The notes under the pieces: model-generated
The model's database searches: none
What the model saw: the letters and a program-made list of their open reading frames with translations, nothing else
What the model was told of the DNA's origin: nothing
Shown here: piece after piece, positions 5,418-5,987 of the stretch
How positions within the stretch are numbered: position 1 is the first letter of the stretch
Layout of the letters: every line of letters begins with the position of its first letter
Translations under genes and position numbers: made by a program
Assembly: GCA_947564765.1 (NCBI GenBank)
Contig: CANODN010000138.1
Location: forward strand, 1 to 5,987
Length of the DNA stretch: 5,987 nucleotides
DNA from: an uncultured Roseburia sp.
GTDB taxonomy: Bacteria; Bacillota; Clostridia; Lachnospirales; Lachnospiraceae
Direction: 5' to 3'

Positions 5418-5987
5418 CTACTGCTGATCCACACTTACTGCCGCAATATGCTGGACTACAGTTGTATTCTCATCTATCGGTAAAATTTCCGCTCCCATAC
5501 CCTGTAATGCTTCAATCATCGGTTCTAATGCTTTCACAGTAGATATCTTCGCCTGGGCATCGTGCATAAGAACAATAGATGTCTTATATTTTACTACATC
5601 TGTCATCACATTTTCAACCAGTTCTTCCGGTGTGTATGCCTGAGATGTTGCATCGCCGCTGGATACATTCCAGTCAAAATACGTAATTCCCTGCTCATTC
5701 AGATACGAAATAAACTGCGTCATATCCGTTTTGCTCACATGATTGCTGCTTCCTCCGGGAAAACGATAGAATAAACATTCCTGTCCTGTCACTTCATATA
5801 AATAATTCTGAATCCTGGAAAAATCATTTTCAAATGATTCCAGTGAATTATATAATGCATTGTATTTGTGAGAAAAAGAATGCATAGCCAGTGTATGACC
5901 TTCGTCTACAATCCGCTTATATAAAGCTTTTGCCTCTTCACTCTCCTGTCCGATCACAAAGAAAGTTCTCCTTAAATTCATTCGTAT
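5418..5987 (-). CDS. Polysaccharide deacetylase (NodB homology domain), C-terminal part (5' end outside window)
   Basis: This is the last 189 residues of a carbohydrate esterase family 4 enzyme, which removes N-acetyl groups from peptidoglycan or another N-acetylglucosamine polymer outside the membrane. Counting from the first visible residue, strand TFFVIGQ (about 9-15) is followed by MHSFSH (about 35-40), the metal-binding H-S-x-x-H motif; its two histidines are zinc ligands. RFPGGSSN (about 75-82) is motif 3, YFDWNVSSGDA (about 103-113) is motif 4, and IVLMHD (about 138-143) is motif 5 with the catalytic-site histidine. Motif 1 (TFDDG with the catalytic Asp) and any signal peptide or membrane anchor would lie beyond the right edge. 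The frame stays open to the edge; the ATG at 5981 is therefore probably internal, not the start. It ends 23 nt before the bactofilin start, so the two may share a transcript. The exact substrate cannot be told from this part. Confidence 0.92.
   Translation of the reverse strand: MRMNLRRTFFVIGQESEEAKALYKRIVDEGHTLAMHSFSHKYNALYNSLESFENDFSRIQNYLYEVTGQECLFYRFPGGSSNHVSKTDMTQFISYLNEQGITYFDWNVSSGDATSQAYTPEELVENVMTDVVKYKTSIVLMHDAQAKISTVKALEPMIEALQGMGAEILPIDENTTVVQHIAAVSVDQQ

Noticed and set aside
5418..5981. The deacetylase as a complete 187-residue gene starting at 5981
   Set aside because: The frame remains open to the window edge and the first NodB motif with the catalytic Asp would be missing. 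The ATG falls just before the TFFVIG strand, inside the domain.
1..5987. CRISPR arrays, tRNA or rRNA genes, insertion sequences and phage genes
   Set aside because: Nothing resembling them was seen. The window is densely filled by eight minus-strand housekeeping and envelope genes.

Overview
This window looks like a chromosomal core region of a low-to-mid GC Firmicute. The best guess is a Lachnospiraceae-type Clostridium relative. The grounds are the Firmicute-style Shine-Dalgarno sites (GGAGG, AGGAAGGAG), the A/T-rich codon usage, the phrasing of the UppS, Frr and deacetylase sequences, and the gene order. This placement comes from recognising the families, not from a search. All eight genes lie on the minus strand, so transcription runs from the right end of the window to the left.

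Layout in the direction of transcription: the C-terminal part of a NodB-type polysaccharide deacetylase (5987-5418, 5' end outside the window); a bactofilin with a long N-terminal extension (5394-4567); pyrH, UMP kinase (4563-3868); frr, ribosome recycling factor (3851-3300); a spacer of about 166 bp with hairpins (3299-3134); uppS (3133-2414); cdsA (2421-1618); dxr (1597-455); and the first 151 codons of rseP (453-1), which runs off the left edge. The gaps are 23, 3, 16, about 166, -8 (overlap), 20 and 1 nt. This points to one operon, or two closely linked ones divided at the frr-uppS spacer.

The block pyrH-frr-uppS-cdsA-dxr-rseP is a widely conserved bacterial cluster. PyrH makes UDP for nucleic acids and nucleotide sugars. 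Frr recycles ribosomes. Dxr commits carbon to MEP-pathway isoprenoids, which UppS extends to undecaprenyl diphosphate, the lipid carrier for cell-wall synthesis. CdsA makes CDP-diacylglycerol for phospholipids. RseP is an intramembrane protease. The less usual part is upstream of pyrH: instead of the common rpsB-tsf pair there is a bactofilin, preceded by a deacetylase, which puts a cytoskeletal scaffold and an envelope-modifying enzyme next to the envelope-precursor genes.

There is no mobile gene, CRISPR array, tRNA or rRNA, and no previously undescribed system that I can defend. The items most worth a second look are the palindrome in the frr-uppS spacer with its competing partner near the uppS start, the ambiguous uppS start with an overlapping 14-codon ORF, and the long bactofilin with a C-terminal CxxC.
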